Shown: positions 23,959 through 33,017, counted from the stretch's first letter. The stretch: 64,000 bases of DNA from Thioclava sp. JE_KL1 (GCF_009296265.1 NZ_WBJS01000002.1:124001-188000), one strand, 5' to 3'. Program-made: numbers and translations. Notes: generated by a model from the sequence alone, not told the origin.

Positions 23959-25926
23959 ATGATCAACGAACTCGGGCATTTTGCCCTGATTCTCGCCTTT
24001 GCGGTGGCCATCGTGCAGGCCATCGTGCCAATCGTCGGCGCGCAAAAAGGCTGGCGCGGCTGGATGGCAGTGGGCGAACCCGCAGCGACAGCTCAGTTTC
24101 TGCTCATCGCGGTGAGCTTTGCGGCGCTGACCCACGCGTTCGTCGTGTCGGACTTCTCGCTGAAGCTGGTCTGGGCGAATTCCCATACCGACAAGCCGAT
24201 GCTCTACAAGATCACCGGCGTCTGGGGGAATCACGAAGGCTCGATGCTTCTGTGGGTTTTGATCCTGTCGCTCTTCGGGGCGGCGGCAGCCGTGTTCGGT
24301 GGCGCTCTGCCGCCGCGACTGCGCGCGCGCGTGCTGAGCGTTCAGGCCTGGATCGGCGTGGCCTTCCTCGGCTTCATCATCTTCACCTCCAACCCGTTCC
24401 TGCGTCTCGCAGAGCCGCCGTTCAACGGCGAGGGGATGAACCCGCTGCTGCAAGACCCGGGCTTGGCTTTCCACCCGCCCTTCCTCTATCTCGGTTATGT
24501 CGGTCTCTCGATGTCGTTCTCCTTCGCGGTGGCGGCGCTGATCGAGGGCCGGGTCGACGCGACCTGGGCGCGCTGGGTGCGGCCGTGGACGCTGGCGGCC
24601 TGGATCTTCCTGACCATCGGCATCGCGCTGGGCTCGTGGTGGGCCTATTACGAGCTTGGCTGGGGTGGTTTCTGGTTCTGGGACCCGGTGGAGAACGCCT
24701 CCTTCATGCCGTGGCTCTTGGCCGCCGCGCTGCTGCACTCGGCCATCGTGGTCGAGAAGCGCGAGGCGCTGAAGTCGTGGACCATCCTTCTGTCGATCAT
24801 GGCCTTCGGTTTCTCGCTGATCGGCACCTTCATCGTGCGTTCGGGCGTGATCACCTCGGTGCATAGCTTCGCCTCCGACCCGCAGCGCGGCATCTTCATC
24901 CTCGGCATTCTCGCGCTCTTCGTGGGCGGGGCGCTGACGCTCTATGCGTTCCGCGCGACCTCGATGCAGGCCAAGGGCGTGTTCTCGATGCTGTCGCGGG
25001 AAACTGCGCTGGTGATCAACAATATCCTGCTGGCGGTTGCGGCACTGGTGGTCTTCGTGGGCACGGTCTGGCCGCTGGTCGCGGAGATGTTCTTCGACCG
25101 CAAGCTGTCGGTCGGCGCGCCGTTCTTCGATCAGGCCTTCACGCCGTTCATGGTGATCCTCGCCCTGATCCTGCCGATCGGCGCGATGATGCCGTGGAAA
25201 CGCGCGCGTCTCGGTCGCGTGGTGAAGCCGTTGATCCCGGCCTTCGTGCTGGCGCTGGCGGTGGGCGGCCTCGCCTGGGCCGTCGAGAGCGGCAATTCGC
25301 TGCTCGCGCTCGTCGCGGTGTTCCTGGGCAGCTGGCTTGTCTTCGGGGCGATGACCGAGCTGTGGCAGCGTTCGGCGCGCAATTTCGGACGCCTCAAGCG
25401 CCTGCCGCGCGCCGATTGGGGCAAGGCCACCGCGCATGCGGGTCTGGGTGTCACCTTCATCGGCATCGGTCTTCTGACCGCGGGCCAGATCGAGGATATC
25501 CGCGTCGCCAAGATCGGCGAGCCCTTCACCGTGGACGGCTACCAGATCACGCTTCAGAAGGTCGAACAGGTCAAAGGTCCGAACTACACCTCCTCCACCG
25601 GCACGATGACGGTCGAGAAGGACGGCAAGCTGATCGGCACCATGCATCCCGAGAAGCGCGTCTATCCGGTGCAGCGGATGCCGACGACCGAAGCCGCGAT
25701 CCATACCACGCCGCTGGGCGATATCTACCTCGTGCTCGGCGATCCGCAGGATCAGGGCGGCTACGCGGTGCGCACCTATATCAAGCCCTTCGCGGACTGG
25801 ATCTGGGCGGGCGCGATCATCATGGCGTTGGGCGGGCTGCTGAGCCTGTCGGATCGCCGCTACCGTGTGGCAGCGGGGGCGCGCAAATCGCGTGCCGCCC
25901 CGTCGCAAGCGTCTCCGGCGGAGTAA
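23959..25926 (+). CDS. ccmF: Cytochrome c heme lyase subunit CcmF
   Basis: Integral membrane protein that attaches heme from holo-CcmE to apocytochrome c in the periplasm. It has 655 residues with many hydrophobic segments. The tryptophan-rich heme-handling motif appears as GVWGNHEGSMLLW and WGGFWFWDPVENASFMPW. The N-terminus INELGHFALILAFAVA is typical. The ATG at 23959 has AGGAGGAG upstream. ccmH follows after three bases. ccmI, ccmG and ccmE are not adjacent. Confidence 0.95.
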   Translation: MINELGHFALILAFAVAIVQAIVPIVGAQKGWRGWMAVGEPAATAQFLLIAVSFAALTHAFVVSDFSLKLVWANSHTDKPMLYKITGVWGNHEGSMLLWVLILSLFGAAAAVFGGALPPRLRARVLSVQAWIGVAFLGFIIFTSNPFLRLAEPPFNGEGMNPLLQDPGLAFHPPFLYLGYVGLSMSFSFAVAALIEGRVDATWARWVRPWTLAAWIFLTIGIALGSWWAYYELGWGGFWFWDPVENASFMPWLLAAALLHSAIVVEKREALKSWTILLSIMAFGFSLIGTFIVRSGVITSVHSFASDPQRGIFILGILALFVGGALTLYAFRATSMQAKGVFSMLSRETALVINNILLAVAALVVFVGTVWPLVAEMFFDRKLSVGAPFFDQAFTPFMVILALILPIGAMMPWKRARLGRVVKPLIPAFVLALAVGGLAWAVESGNSLLALVAVFLGSWLVFGAMTELWQRSARNFGRLKRLPRADWGKATAHAGLGVTFIGIGLLTAGQIEDIRVAKIGEPFTVDGYQITLQKVEQVKGPNYTSSTGTMTVEKDGKLIGTMHPEKRVYPVQRMPTTEAAIHTTPLGDIYLVLGDPQDQGGYAVRTYIKPFADWIWAGAIIMALGGLLSLSDRRYRVAAGARKSRAAPSQASPAE

Positions 25927-25929
25927 ACG

Positions 25930-26406
25930 ATGCTCAGGAAAACCTTCTTTGCCTTGGCGTTGATGCTTTCGGCGCTCCTCTCGATCGGGCCTGCGCTTGC
26001 GGTGCAGCCCGACGAGATCCTGAAGGACCCGGCGCTCGAGGCGCGGGCGCGCGAAATCTCCAGAGTACTGCGCTGCCCGGTCTGTCAGGGCGAGAACATC
26101 GACGACTCCAATGCCGAGGTGTCTCGGGATCTGCGGCTGCTGGTGCGCGAGCGCTTGCAGGCGGGCGACACCAATAGCCAGGTGATCGACTACATCACCG
26201 CGCGCTACGGCGAATATGTCCTGTTCGAACCGGAGAAGCGCGGGGCAAACCTGCTGCTGTGGTATCTCGGCCCCGGGGCTTTGATCGTCGCGCTGATCGG
26301 CGGGTTCTTCTATGTCCGCTCGCGCCGCTCCGCGTCCGAGGGTCCGGCTCAGCCCGATCTCTCCGAGGACGAGCGCAAGCGGCTGAATGAGCTGATGGGC
26401 GAGTAG
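25930..26406 (+). CDS. ccmH: Cytochrome c maturation thiol reductase subunit CcmH
   Basis: Periplasmic thioredox protein that keeps the apocytochrome heme-binding cysteines reduced and works with CcmF. A signal peptide (LRKTFFALALMLSALLSI) is followed by the redox motif LRCPVCQGENIDDSNA and the helical segment ARYGEYVLFEPEKRG. A single C-terminal membrane segment is followed by a basic stop and an acidic tail. At 158 residues it is the short CcmH/CycL form without the CcmI repeat domain. It is coupled to ccmF. Confidence 0.94.
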   Translation: MLRKTFFALALMLSALLSIGPALAVQPDEILKDPALEARAREISRVLRCPVCQGENIDDSNAEVSRDLRLLVRERLQAGDTNSQVIDYITARYGEYVLFEPEKRGANLLLWYLGPGALIVALIGGFFYVRSRRSASEGPAQPDLSEDERKRLNELMGE

Positions 26407-26690
26407 GGGGCAGGGCGCCGTTCTCTAGGTTCGGCCCGAGGCCATCCGACGATCGTGCAGCGCGGCTGCGCCCGGAGCGCGGGCGAAGCCGCAGGGCGCG
26501 CGCCGGCCCGTCCCGACGGGCTGGCGCATTGGACAGCTATCCGAGACGTTCGAGCGGTGGCAGGGCCTGGCAGGCATAAAGCGCCTGCGTCCCGAGGTCT
26601 TGAGGCGCCACCCCACGGTCCGCCGCGCGCCCTGCTACTGTGACCGTAGTGTCGATGGCGCAGGCGCTCTTCAGGCCTCTAAAAATGAAA
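26407..26690. other. Intergenic stretch between ccmH and gabD, no gene supported
   Basis: About 280 bases of GC-rich sequence between the ccmH stop and the gabD terminator. Short frames exist on both strands, but none has a ribosome site plus a plausible protein. One minus-strand frame reads QALYACQALPPLERLG before a stop and could be a remnant, but that is weak. No tRNA or repeat element was found. Confidence 0.45.
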
Positions 26691-26716
26691 GAAGCTGCGG
26701 GAAGACCCGCCGCTTC
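26691..26716 (-). terminator. Terminator after gabD
   Basis: Arms GAAGCTGCGGG and CCCGCCGCTTC (one mismatch) around AAGA. On the minus strand the hairpin is followed by TTTCATTTTT, 33 bases past the gabD stop. Confidence 0.75.
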
Positions 26717-26749
26717 TCTATTCTCGCCCTGATGTCTCAGGTTCAGCGC

Positions 26750-28204
26750 TTACTCGATCCCGCCGAGGCACATGTATTTCAACTCGGTGAAATCCTCGAT
26801 CCCGTATTTCGAGCCTTCGCGGCCGACACCGGATTGCTTGATGCCGCCGAAGGGCGCCACCTCGGTCGAGATCAGACCGGTGTTCACGCCGACGATCCCG
26901 GTCTCCATCGCTTCGGCCACACGCCAGACGCGGGCGAGGTCGTTGGCGTAGAAATATCCCGCCAGCCCGAACTCGGTCGCGTTGGCCATCTCGATCGCCT
27001 CGGCCTCGGTCTCGAAGCGGATCAGCGGAGCGAGCGGCCCGAAGGTCTCCTCGCGCGCGACCCGCATCTGCTGCGTCACGCCGGTCAGCAGCGTCGGCTC
27101 GAAGAAGGTGCGCCCGAGGTTCGAGCGATGCCCGCCTGCAGCGACCTGCGCGCCCTTTTCGGTCGCGTCCGAGATATGCGCCTCGACCTTGGCCAGCGCG
27201 TCCGCATTGATCAGCGGCCCGGTGGTCACGCCCGGCTCGAAGCCGTTGCCGGGGCGCAGGGTCGCAAGTCGCGCGGTCAGCTTCTCGGCGAAGGCGTCAT
27301 AGACACCGGCCTGCACGTAGATCCGGTTCGCGCAGACGCAGGTCTGCCCGTTATTGCGGAACTTCGCGATCATCGCGCCTTCGACCGCCGCATCGAGATC
27401 GGCATCGTCGAAGACGAGGAAGGGCGCGTTGCCGCCCAGTTCAAGACTGATCTTCTTCACCGTCTCCGCCCCTTGGCGCATCAGGATCTTGCCCACGCGG
27501 GTCGAGCCCGTGAAGGTGATCTTGGCGACCTTGGGGTTGGCGCAGAGCTCTTCGCCCATGCCCGCCGCATCGACGCCGGGGATGATGTTGAAGACACCCG
27601 CCGGGATGCCCGCGCGCTCGGCCAGAACGGCCATCGCGAGGGCCGAGAGCGGCGTCAGCTCGGAGGGTCGCCCGACGAAGGTGCAGCCCGCGGCCAGCGC
27701 CGGGGCCAGCTTGCGCGCGATCATCGCGTTGGGGAAGTTCCACGGCGTGATCGAGCCCACCACGCCCACGGGCTGGCGGATCACGAGGATGCGCTTGTCG
27801 CGCTGGTGGCCGGGGATCACGTCGCCATAGACGCGCTTGGCCTCTTCGGCGAACCATTCGAGGAAGCTTGCGCCATAGGCGATCTCGCCCTTGGCCTCGG
27901 CCAGCGGCTTGCCCATCTCGGCGGTCAGGATCGCGGCGAGGTCGTCCTGATTTTCCATCATCAGGTCGTGGAAGCGGCGCAGGTAGCCCGCGCGCTCCTT
28001 GCCGGTGAGCGCGGCCCAGTCCGGTTTCGCGGCATGGGCGGCCTCGATCGCGGCGCGCGTGGCGTCCACGTCGAGATCGGCCACCTCGGCGACGGTCTCG
28101 CCGGTCGCAGGGTCCTGCACGGCGAAGCGCTTCGCGCCCTCGATCCACTCGCCGTTCACATAGGCGCGGGTCTCCAGCAGGCTCGGGTCGTTCAGCTTGA
28201 GCAT
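26750..28204 (-). CDS. gabD: Succinate-semialdehyde dehydrogenase
   Basis: Oxidises succinate semialdehyde to succinate with NAD(P)+, completing GABA degradation. At 484 residues it is typical. The catalytic cysteine is Cys289 with a second cysteine two residues on (GQTCVCANR, as in E. coli GabD, where the pair is a redox switch), and the general base is Glu255 (SLELGGNAPF). The cofactor-binding segment reads GCTFVGRPSELTP: an arginine replaces the common lysine of the KPA motif, which may affect NADP preference. It follows gabT after one base. Confidence 0.94.
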   Translation of the reverse strand: MLKLNDPSLLETRAYVNGEWIEGAKRFAVQDPATGETVAEVADLDVDATRAAIEAAHAAKPDWAALTGKERAGYLRRFHDLMMENQDDLAAILTAEMGKPLAEAKGEIAYGASFLEWFAEEAKRVYGDVIPGHQRDKRILVIRQPVGVVGSITPWNFPNAMIARKLAPALAAGCTFVGRPSELTPLSALAMAVLAERAGIPAGVFNIIPGVDAAGMGEELCANPKVAKITFTGSTRVGKILMRQGAETVKKISLELGGNAPFLVFDDADLDAAVEGAMIAKFRNNGQTCVCANRIYVQAGVYDAFAEKLTARLATLRPGNGFEPGVTTGPLINADALAKVEAHISDATEKGAQVAAGGHRSNLGRTFFEPTLLTGVTQQMRVAREETFGPLAPLIRFETEAEAIEMANATEFGLAGYFYANDLARVWRVAEAMETGIVGVNTGLISTEVAPFGGIKQSGVGREGSKYGIEDFTELKYMCLGGIE

Positions 28205-28205
28205 A

Positions 28206-29480
28206 TCAGCCCTCCTTCGCGGCGGTCATCGCCTCTTCGAGGATGTCGAGCGCCTTGGCCATCTGGTCGTCGGGGATGGTGATCGGCGCGAGGAAGCGGA
28301 TCACGTTGCCATAGACGCCGCAGGTCAGCAGCAGCAGGCCGCGGTTGAGCGCTTCGACACGGATGCGCTGGGTGAGGGCTGCATCGGGCTTGCCGTCCGA
28401 CATCAGCTCGACCGCGACCATGAAGCCGGGGCCGCGGATCTCGGCGATCTCCGGCATGTTGGCGCGGATCGCCTCCAGACGCTGCTTGAGACGCGAGCCG
28501 AGCTCGTTGGCGCGGGCGCAGAGGTCTTCCTCCTCGATCACGTCGAGCACCGCGTTCCCGGCCGCGATACCCAGCGGGTTGCCGCCATAGGTGCCGCCCA
28601 GACCGCCCGGGTTCGCCGCGTCCATGATCTCGGCTTTCCCGGTCACCGCCGCGATCGGAAGACCGCCGCCCAGACCCTTCGCCATCGTGGTGACGTCGGC
28701 CGCCACGTCGTAGGCGTCCATGGCAAACAGCGTGCCGGTGCGCGCGAAGCCGGTCTGCACCTCGTCGGCGATCATCACGATGCCATGCTCATCGCAGAAG
28801 GCGCGCAGGCGTTTCACGAAATCATGCGGGGCGGGGTTGAAGCCGCCTTCGCCCTGCACGGGCTCGAAGATCACCGCGGCGAGGCGCGTGGGGTCGAGAT
28901 CGGTTTTGAACAGGCTCTCCATCGCGGCGAAGCTGTCCTCGGTCGACACGCCATGCAGCGCGTTCGGGAAGGGGACGTGGAACACGTCGGGCATCATCGC
29001 ACCGAAGCCCGCCTTGTAGGGCGCGACCTTGCCGGTGAGCGTCATCGTCATGAAGGTCCGGCCGTGGAAGCCGCCGCTGAACGCGATGACCGCGTTGCGA
29101 CCGGTGTAGGCGCGAGCAATCTTGATCGCGTTCTCGACCGACTCGGCGCCGGTGGTGACGAAGATCGACTTCTTGTCGAAATCGCCCGGCACCTTTTCGT
29201 TGAGCCGCTCGGCGAGGCGCACATAGGGCTCGTAGGGCATCACCTGATGGCAAGTATGGGTGAAGGCGTCGAGCTGGGCTTTCACCGCCTCGATAACTTT
29301 CGGGTGGCGGTGGCCGGTGTTCACCACCGCGATCCCGGCGGCGAAATCGATCAGCTCGCGGCCATCGGCATCGGTGACGGTGGCGTTCTCGGCGGAGACG
29401 GCGAAGTTCTGGGTCTGCACACCCACGCCCCGGGCAAGGGCGGCGGCGCGGCGGGTTTCGAGGTCGGCATTGCTGGACAT
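28206..29480 (-). CDS. gabT: 4-aminobutyrate--2-oxoglutarate transaminase
   Basis: Transfers the amino group of GABA to 2-oxoglutarate, giving succinate semialdehyde and glutamate. It has 424 residues. The PLP lysine is Lys268 (TTMAKGLGGGLPI), with Asp239 in IADEVQTGFARTG and the Glu211-type acceptor in EPVQGEGG. The start at 29480 has TGAGGAG upstream; a GTG two codons earlier was rejected for lack of spacing. It forms an operon with gabD and diverges from an XRE/cupin regulator. Confidence 0.93.
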   Translation of the reverse strand: MSSNADLETRRAAALARGVGVQTQNFAVSAENATVTDADGRELIDFAAGIAVVNTGHRHPKVIEAVKAQLDAFTHTCHQVMPYEPYVRLAERLNEKVPGDFDKKSIFVTTGAESVENAIKIARAYTGRNAVIAFSGGFHGRTFMTMTLTGKVAPYKAGFGAMMPDVFHVPFPNALHGVSTEDSFAAMESLFKTDLDPTRLAAVIFEPVQGEGGFNPAPHDFVKRLRAFCDEHGIVMIADEVQTGFARTGTLFAMDAYDVAADVTTMAKGLGGGLPIAAVTGKAEIMDAANPGGLGGTYGGNPLGIAAGNAVLDVIEEEDLCARANELGSRLKQRLEAIRANMPEIAEIRGPGFMVAVELMSDGKPDAALTQRIRVEALNRGLLLLTCGVYGNVIRFLAPITIPDDQMAKALDILEEAMTAAKEG

Positions 29481-29527
29481 TGGCACTCCTCAGGGGCTGG
29501 AGAATCACGGAATGATGTGACGCTAGT

Positions 29528-29565
29528 GTTTAACGGATAACTGTGCAATGTTTAGTTTGTTAAAC
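29528..29565. promoter_or_regulatory. Operator-like GTTTAAC sites in the gabT/regulator intergenic region
   Basis: GTTTAAC (29528-29534) and GTTAAAC (29559-29565) form inverted arms. The right arm also belongs to the small palindrome GTTT-GTT-AAAC at 29555-29565. The location between divergent genes suggests binding by the XRE/cupin product. Confidence 0.5.
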
Positions 29566-29638
29566 GCATGGTGAAAGCGCGCGTGCTGGAAATCCGCCCG
29601 GCCGCACTCTAGAACAGGCACAGGACAGGAGGCTTGCG

Positions 29639-30223
29639 GTGAGCGAATTCGACGTGGGCGGACGGCTTCGGGCGATCCGCGAGGACAAGGGATTGTCGCA
29701 GCGCGAGCTGGCGCAGCGGTCGGGCGTGACCAACGGGCTGGTCTCGCTGATCGAGCGCAACAAGACCTCGCCCTCGATCACCTCGCTGCGCAAGATCCTC
29801 GAAATCCTCGAGACGACGCTGGCGGAGTTCTTCGACAGCGATACGCCCTCCGAGCCCGGCAAGTTCGTCTTCCGGCATTCCGAGCTTACCGAGATCAACC
29901 CGGGCCGGATCTACCGCTCGGGCGGCGCGGCGCTCGATGCGCTTTCGCTCAAGCGGGCGGGCAAGTCGGGGCAGACCAACATTCTGCTGCTCTACGAGAC
30001 CTATGAGCCCGGCGCCGATACCGGGGCGGAGGCCTATGCCCATGAGGGCGAGGAGGGCGGTTTCGTCATCGAGGGCGAGTTGCTGCTGACGGTGGGCGAG
30101 ACCACCGAGCTTCTGCGCGCGGGCGATGCCTACCTGTTCGACAGCCGCCTGCCGCACCGGTTCCGGAACGTGGCCAAGGCGCGTTGCGTGGTGGTCTCGG
30201 CGGCGACCCCGCCGACCTTCTGA
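29639..30223 (+). CDS. XRE-family regulator with cupin sensor domain
   Basis: Transcription factor of 194 residues. A helix-turn-helix occupies residues 7-65 (RLRAIREDKGLSQRELAQRS, VSLIERNKTSPSITSLRKIL). A C-terminal cupin occupies residues 115-190, with HEGEEGGFVIEGEL as its first motif and LPHRFRN as its second. This architecture is that of PuuR-type regulators of amine and GABA metabolism. The divergent gabT-gabD operon is its probable target. The GTG start has AGGAGG about nine bases upstream. It converges on the LysR gene with a nine-base gap. Confidence 0.9.
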   Translation: MSEFDVGGRLRAIREDKGLSQRELAQRSGVTNGLVSLIERNKTSPSITSLRKILEILETTLAEFFDSDTPSEPGKFVFRHSELTEINPGRIYRSGGAALDALSLKRAGKSGQTNILLLYETYEPGADTGAEAYAHEGEEGGFVIEGELLLTVGETTELLRAGDAYLFDSRLPHRFRNVAKARCVVVSAATPPTF

Positions 30224-30232
30224 GACGCGCGC

Positions 30233-31189
30233 TCAGTAATAGGTCCGCTCTTTCAGGTCGCTCTCGGCCATCATTTTTTCGCAGGCCGCGAGGAAGGCGG
30301 CTTCCGCGCTCGACTGCTTTCGCTGCCGATTGGTGAGCAGGTAGATATTCACCATCGGCAGCCCGTCATAGGGCGGCAACTGGCGCAGCCGGCCCGACTC
30401 CACATCGCGATGCGCGACATGCAGCGGCAGCGCGCCGATCCCGACACCGGCCACGATCATCCGGCGCAGCTCGTGCAGGTTCGACGACACCCCGCGCCAG
30501 CTCGGCGCGAGCTTGGCCCGTGCGCGCAGCAGCGAAACCGGGTGAAGCGGGCCGTCCTCGGTCTCGGTCTGGAACGACACCGAGGTCTCGCCTTCGATCT
30601 CGGCGAGGGTGATGTCCTCGCGGTCGAAAAGCCGATGGCGCGTGCCGCAGAACAATCCGAAATACTCGCGGTAGAGCACCTGCGCGCGGAGGTTCTCGGG
30701 CGTCTTGTGAAGCAGGCAAATCCCCAGGCTCGCCCGATTCTGTTGCACCCGGTTCACCACTTCCTCGCTCTCGGCCACCGTCATCGAGAAGGTCACCTTC
30801 GAATGTTCGGTGGCGAAATCATGCAGCACCGCGTCGTAGTGATCCGAGATCACATGCGAGGTCGTCGTGATCGCGATATGGCCGCGCAGCTCCTCCGCGC
30901 CAGTCTCCAGCAGGGAAGGGATCTGCGACACCGCGCCGAAGATCTGGGCGCATTCCTGATAGAGCAGGTTTCCCGCCCTAGTGACCTTGAATTCATTGGG
31001 CTTTCGGATGATCAGCTCGTGGCCGGTGCGTTCCTCCAGCCGCTTGAGCGCGGCCGAAATCGTGGGCTGTTTGAGCCCCAGAAGATAGGCCGCCCGGGAG
31101 ATGCCCCGCTGCTCCACCACCACCATGAAAGTGCGCAGAAGGTTCCAGTCGAGATGCCAGGGGAAACGTTGTTCGTAGGGCTTGACCAT
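30233..31189 (-). CDS. LysR-family transcriptional regulator
   Basis: Regulator of 318 residues. The N-terminal winged helix (LDWNLLRTFMVVVEQRGISR, then LGLKQPTISAALKRLEER) has one unusual point: its start is extended by about ten residues. The effector domain runs from about residue 95. It diverges from the transport and degradation operon beginning at 31345, so it probably controls that operon in response to its substrate. The effector is unknown. Confidence 0.9.
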   Translation of the reverse strand: MVKPYEQRFPWHLDWNLLRTFMVVVEQRGISRAAYLLGLKQPTISAALKRLEERTGHELIIRKPNEFKVTRAGNLLYQECAQIFGAVSQIPSLLETGAEELRGHIAITTTSHVISDHYDAVLHDFATEHSKVTFSMTVAESEEVVNRVQQNRASLGICLLHKTPENLRAQVLYREYFGLFCGTRHRLFDREDITLAEIEGETSVSFQTETEDGPLHPVSLLRARAKLAPSWRGVSSNLHELRRMIVAGVGIGALPLHVAHRDVESGRLRQLPPYDGLPMVNIYLLTNRQRKQSSAEAAFLAACEKMMAESDLKERTYY

Positions 31190-31196
31190 AGCCTAG

Positions 31197-31211
31197 ATCT
31201 ATATTGAAGAT
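31197..31211. promoter_or_regulatory. Candidate LysR-type binding site
   Basis: Interrupted inverted repeat ATCT-N7-AGAT lying seven bases upstream of the LysR start codon, in an AT-rich stretch that faces the divergent operon. The size fits a LysR box, and no other regulator gene is nearer. Confidence 0.45.
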
Positions 31212-31344
31212 TTCTATTATTTATTTGCGCAATGGCGGTCGCCATGCAAGCGTTTCCGTCAACGAGGCTCTGGAAGGGGCGCTCGCCGTGGCGGGACGCG
31301 CCGGAAACAAGGCCGCCCGCAGTCATGACCAACAGGAGAAATCC

Positions 31345-32130
31345 ATGACCAACCGCAGAACCGTTCTCAAAACCATCCTCGGGGCTGGCTCGCTCGCCGC
31401 GACCGGCATTTCGCTGCCCAGCCTCGCCGCGGCTGACGAGCTGGAGAGCCTCAAGGACAAGGGCGTGATCCGGATCGCCATGTCGGGCGCCTACCCGCCC
31501 TTTAACTTCATCAACGATTCGAACGAGGTCGTGGGCTTCGACCCGGCTATCGGCGAGGAGATCGCCAAGCGCATGGGGCTGAAGACTGAGATCGTGACGA
31601 CCGCGTGGGACGGGATCATCGGCGGTCTGCTGGCCAACAAATACGACGCCATCGTCGGCTCGATGTCGATCACCCCCGAGCGCGAGAAGGTCGTCGATTT
31701 CGTCGGTCCGTATTACACGACGAAACGCGCGATTTTCGTGCTGCCCGACAGCCCGATCAAGTCCGTTGCCGACCTGAAGGACGTGACTGTGGGCGTGACG
31801 CTGGGCGAGACGCACGAAGAGTGGGCGCGTGAGCAAGGCTATGACGTGAAGACCTACAAAGGTCTGCCCGAGCTGATCCTCGAGCTTCAGAACGGTCGTG
31901 TCGACGCGATCATCAACGACTCGATCGCGGCGATCCTCGCGATGAAGAAGAACGATTACAAATACCGCATTCTCGACGATCTGAAGACCGACGCGATCGG
32001 TGCGGGCATCGCCATCCGCAAGGGCAATCCCGAGCTGAAAGACGCGATGCAGAAGGCGCTCGATTCCATGATGGAAGACGGCACCTACGAGAAAATCGCG
32101 ATGAAGTGGATCGGCGCTGACATCCGCTGA
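31345..32130 (+). CDS. ABC transporter substrate-binding protein, polar amino acid type
   Basis: Periplasmic binding protein of family 3 (amino acid type), 261 residues. The N-terminus NRRTVLKTILGAG is twin-arginine-like and is followed by a cleavable region ending near Ala30. The ligand-binding core has MSGAYPPFNFINDSNEVVGF, DIAEEIAKRMG-like text, GLLANKYDAIVGSMSITPER and GRVDAIINDS. The start follows AGGAG. An amino acid-like ligand is expected. It is the first gene of the operon divergent from the LysR gene. A Tat-type signal is unusual for this class and suggests folding before export. Confidence 0.88.
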   Translation: MTNRRTVLKTILGAGSLAATGISLPSLAAADELESLKDKGVIRIAMSGAYPPFNFINDSNEVVGFDPAIGEEIAKRMGLKTEIVTTAWDGIIGGLLANKYDAIVGSMSITPEREKVVDFVGPYYTTKRAIFVLPDSPIKSVADLKDVTVGVTLGETHEEWAREQGYDVKTYKGLPELILELQNGRVDAIINDSIAAILAMKKNDYKYRILDDLKTDAIGAGIAIRKGNPELKDAMQKALDSMMEDGTYEKIAMKWIGADIR

Positions 32131-32225
32131 TCGGCGCGATCCAAGGAATGGTGGGCAGTCCGTCGTCTGACGGCTGCCCCGCCACACCCCAAACTTCGAT
32201 GGATTCCCGAAAGGACACCGAACGG

Positions 32226-33017
32226 ATGACCGCCGATTATGGAAAGCTGACTTGGGAGCAGGTCCGTGACGCGGATAAGGATCGTGTGGTGATCCTGAAT
32301 GTTTCTGCAACGGAAGATCACGGGCCGCATATGCCGCTCGATACCGATACGGTTCTGGGAATGGCGGTGGCCAACGGCGTTGCCGAAGCCGCGCCTGACG
32401 AAGTTTTCGTCATGCCCGCGATCCCCTATGGCTTCAACGAGCATCACAAGGACTTTCCGGGGGTCATCTGGATTCAGCCGGAGACGCTGATCAATTTCGT
32501 CTGCGACGTGACCGAGTCCCTCGCGCATCACGGCTTCCGCCGGATCCTGCTGCTGAACTCGCACGGGTCGAACCACCCGATCCTCGATCTCGCGGCGCGC
32601 AAGACGGTCATACGCACCGGCATCATCTGTGTCTCGGCGTCCTATTGGAACTTGTGCAGCGACCGAATTCAGGGCCTGCGCAAATCCGAGGTGGGCGGCA
32701 TTGCCCATGCCGGAGAATTCGAAGCTGCGATGTACAAGCATCTGCACCCCGAGCTTGTCGATCTCGACAAGGCCGAGTGTCAGAACCTGCACGATCCCGA
32801 CACCAAATTCTTCAATCTCGATTTGGCGGCCGGTGGTGGCAAGGCGATGCTGATGCGCTGGTGGTCCTCAGTCTCGCCGGACGGCACGATGGGGGATCCA
32901 ACCGTCGCCGATGCCGAGACTGGCAGGGCGTTCCTAGAAGCGGCAATCGAAGAGACGACAGCGCTCGTGCGCGAGATACGCGCGCTGCCCATCCTGTCCC
33001 GCCGCGATCATCATTAA
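32226..33017 (+). CDS. Creatininase-family amidohydrolase
   Basis: Metal-dependent amidohydrolase of 263 residues. The metal-ligand blocks appear as SATEDHGPHMPLDTDT near residue 24, NSHGSNHP near residue 115, and AGEFEAAM. The family opens cyclic or formyl amides such as creatinine, or processes cofactor precursors. Its place between the binding protein and the permeases suggests a first hydrolysis step on the imported compound. The start at 32226 has AAAGGA upstream; an ATG 27 bases earlier is also possible. Creatine-degrading partners are absent, so creatinine itself is unlikely. Confidence 0.85.
   Translation: MTADYGKLTWEQVRDADKDRVVILNVSATEDHGPHMPLDTDTVLGMAVANGVAEAAPDEVFVMPAIPYGFNEHHKDFPGVIWIQPETLINFVCDVTESLAHHGFRRILLLNSHGSNHPILDLAARKTVIRTGIICVSASYWNLCSDRIQGLRKSEVGGIAHAGEFEAAMYKHLHPELVDLDKAECQNLHDPDTKFFNLDLAAGGGKAMLMRWWSSVSPDGTMGDPTVADAETGRAFLEAAIEETTALVREIRALPILSRRDHH

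Noticed and set aside
26425-26690. Possible remnant gene between ccmH and gabD
   Set aside because: Only a short suggestive stretch (QALYACQALPPLERLG) before a stop; no start, no domain.
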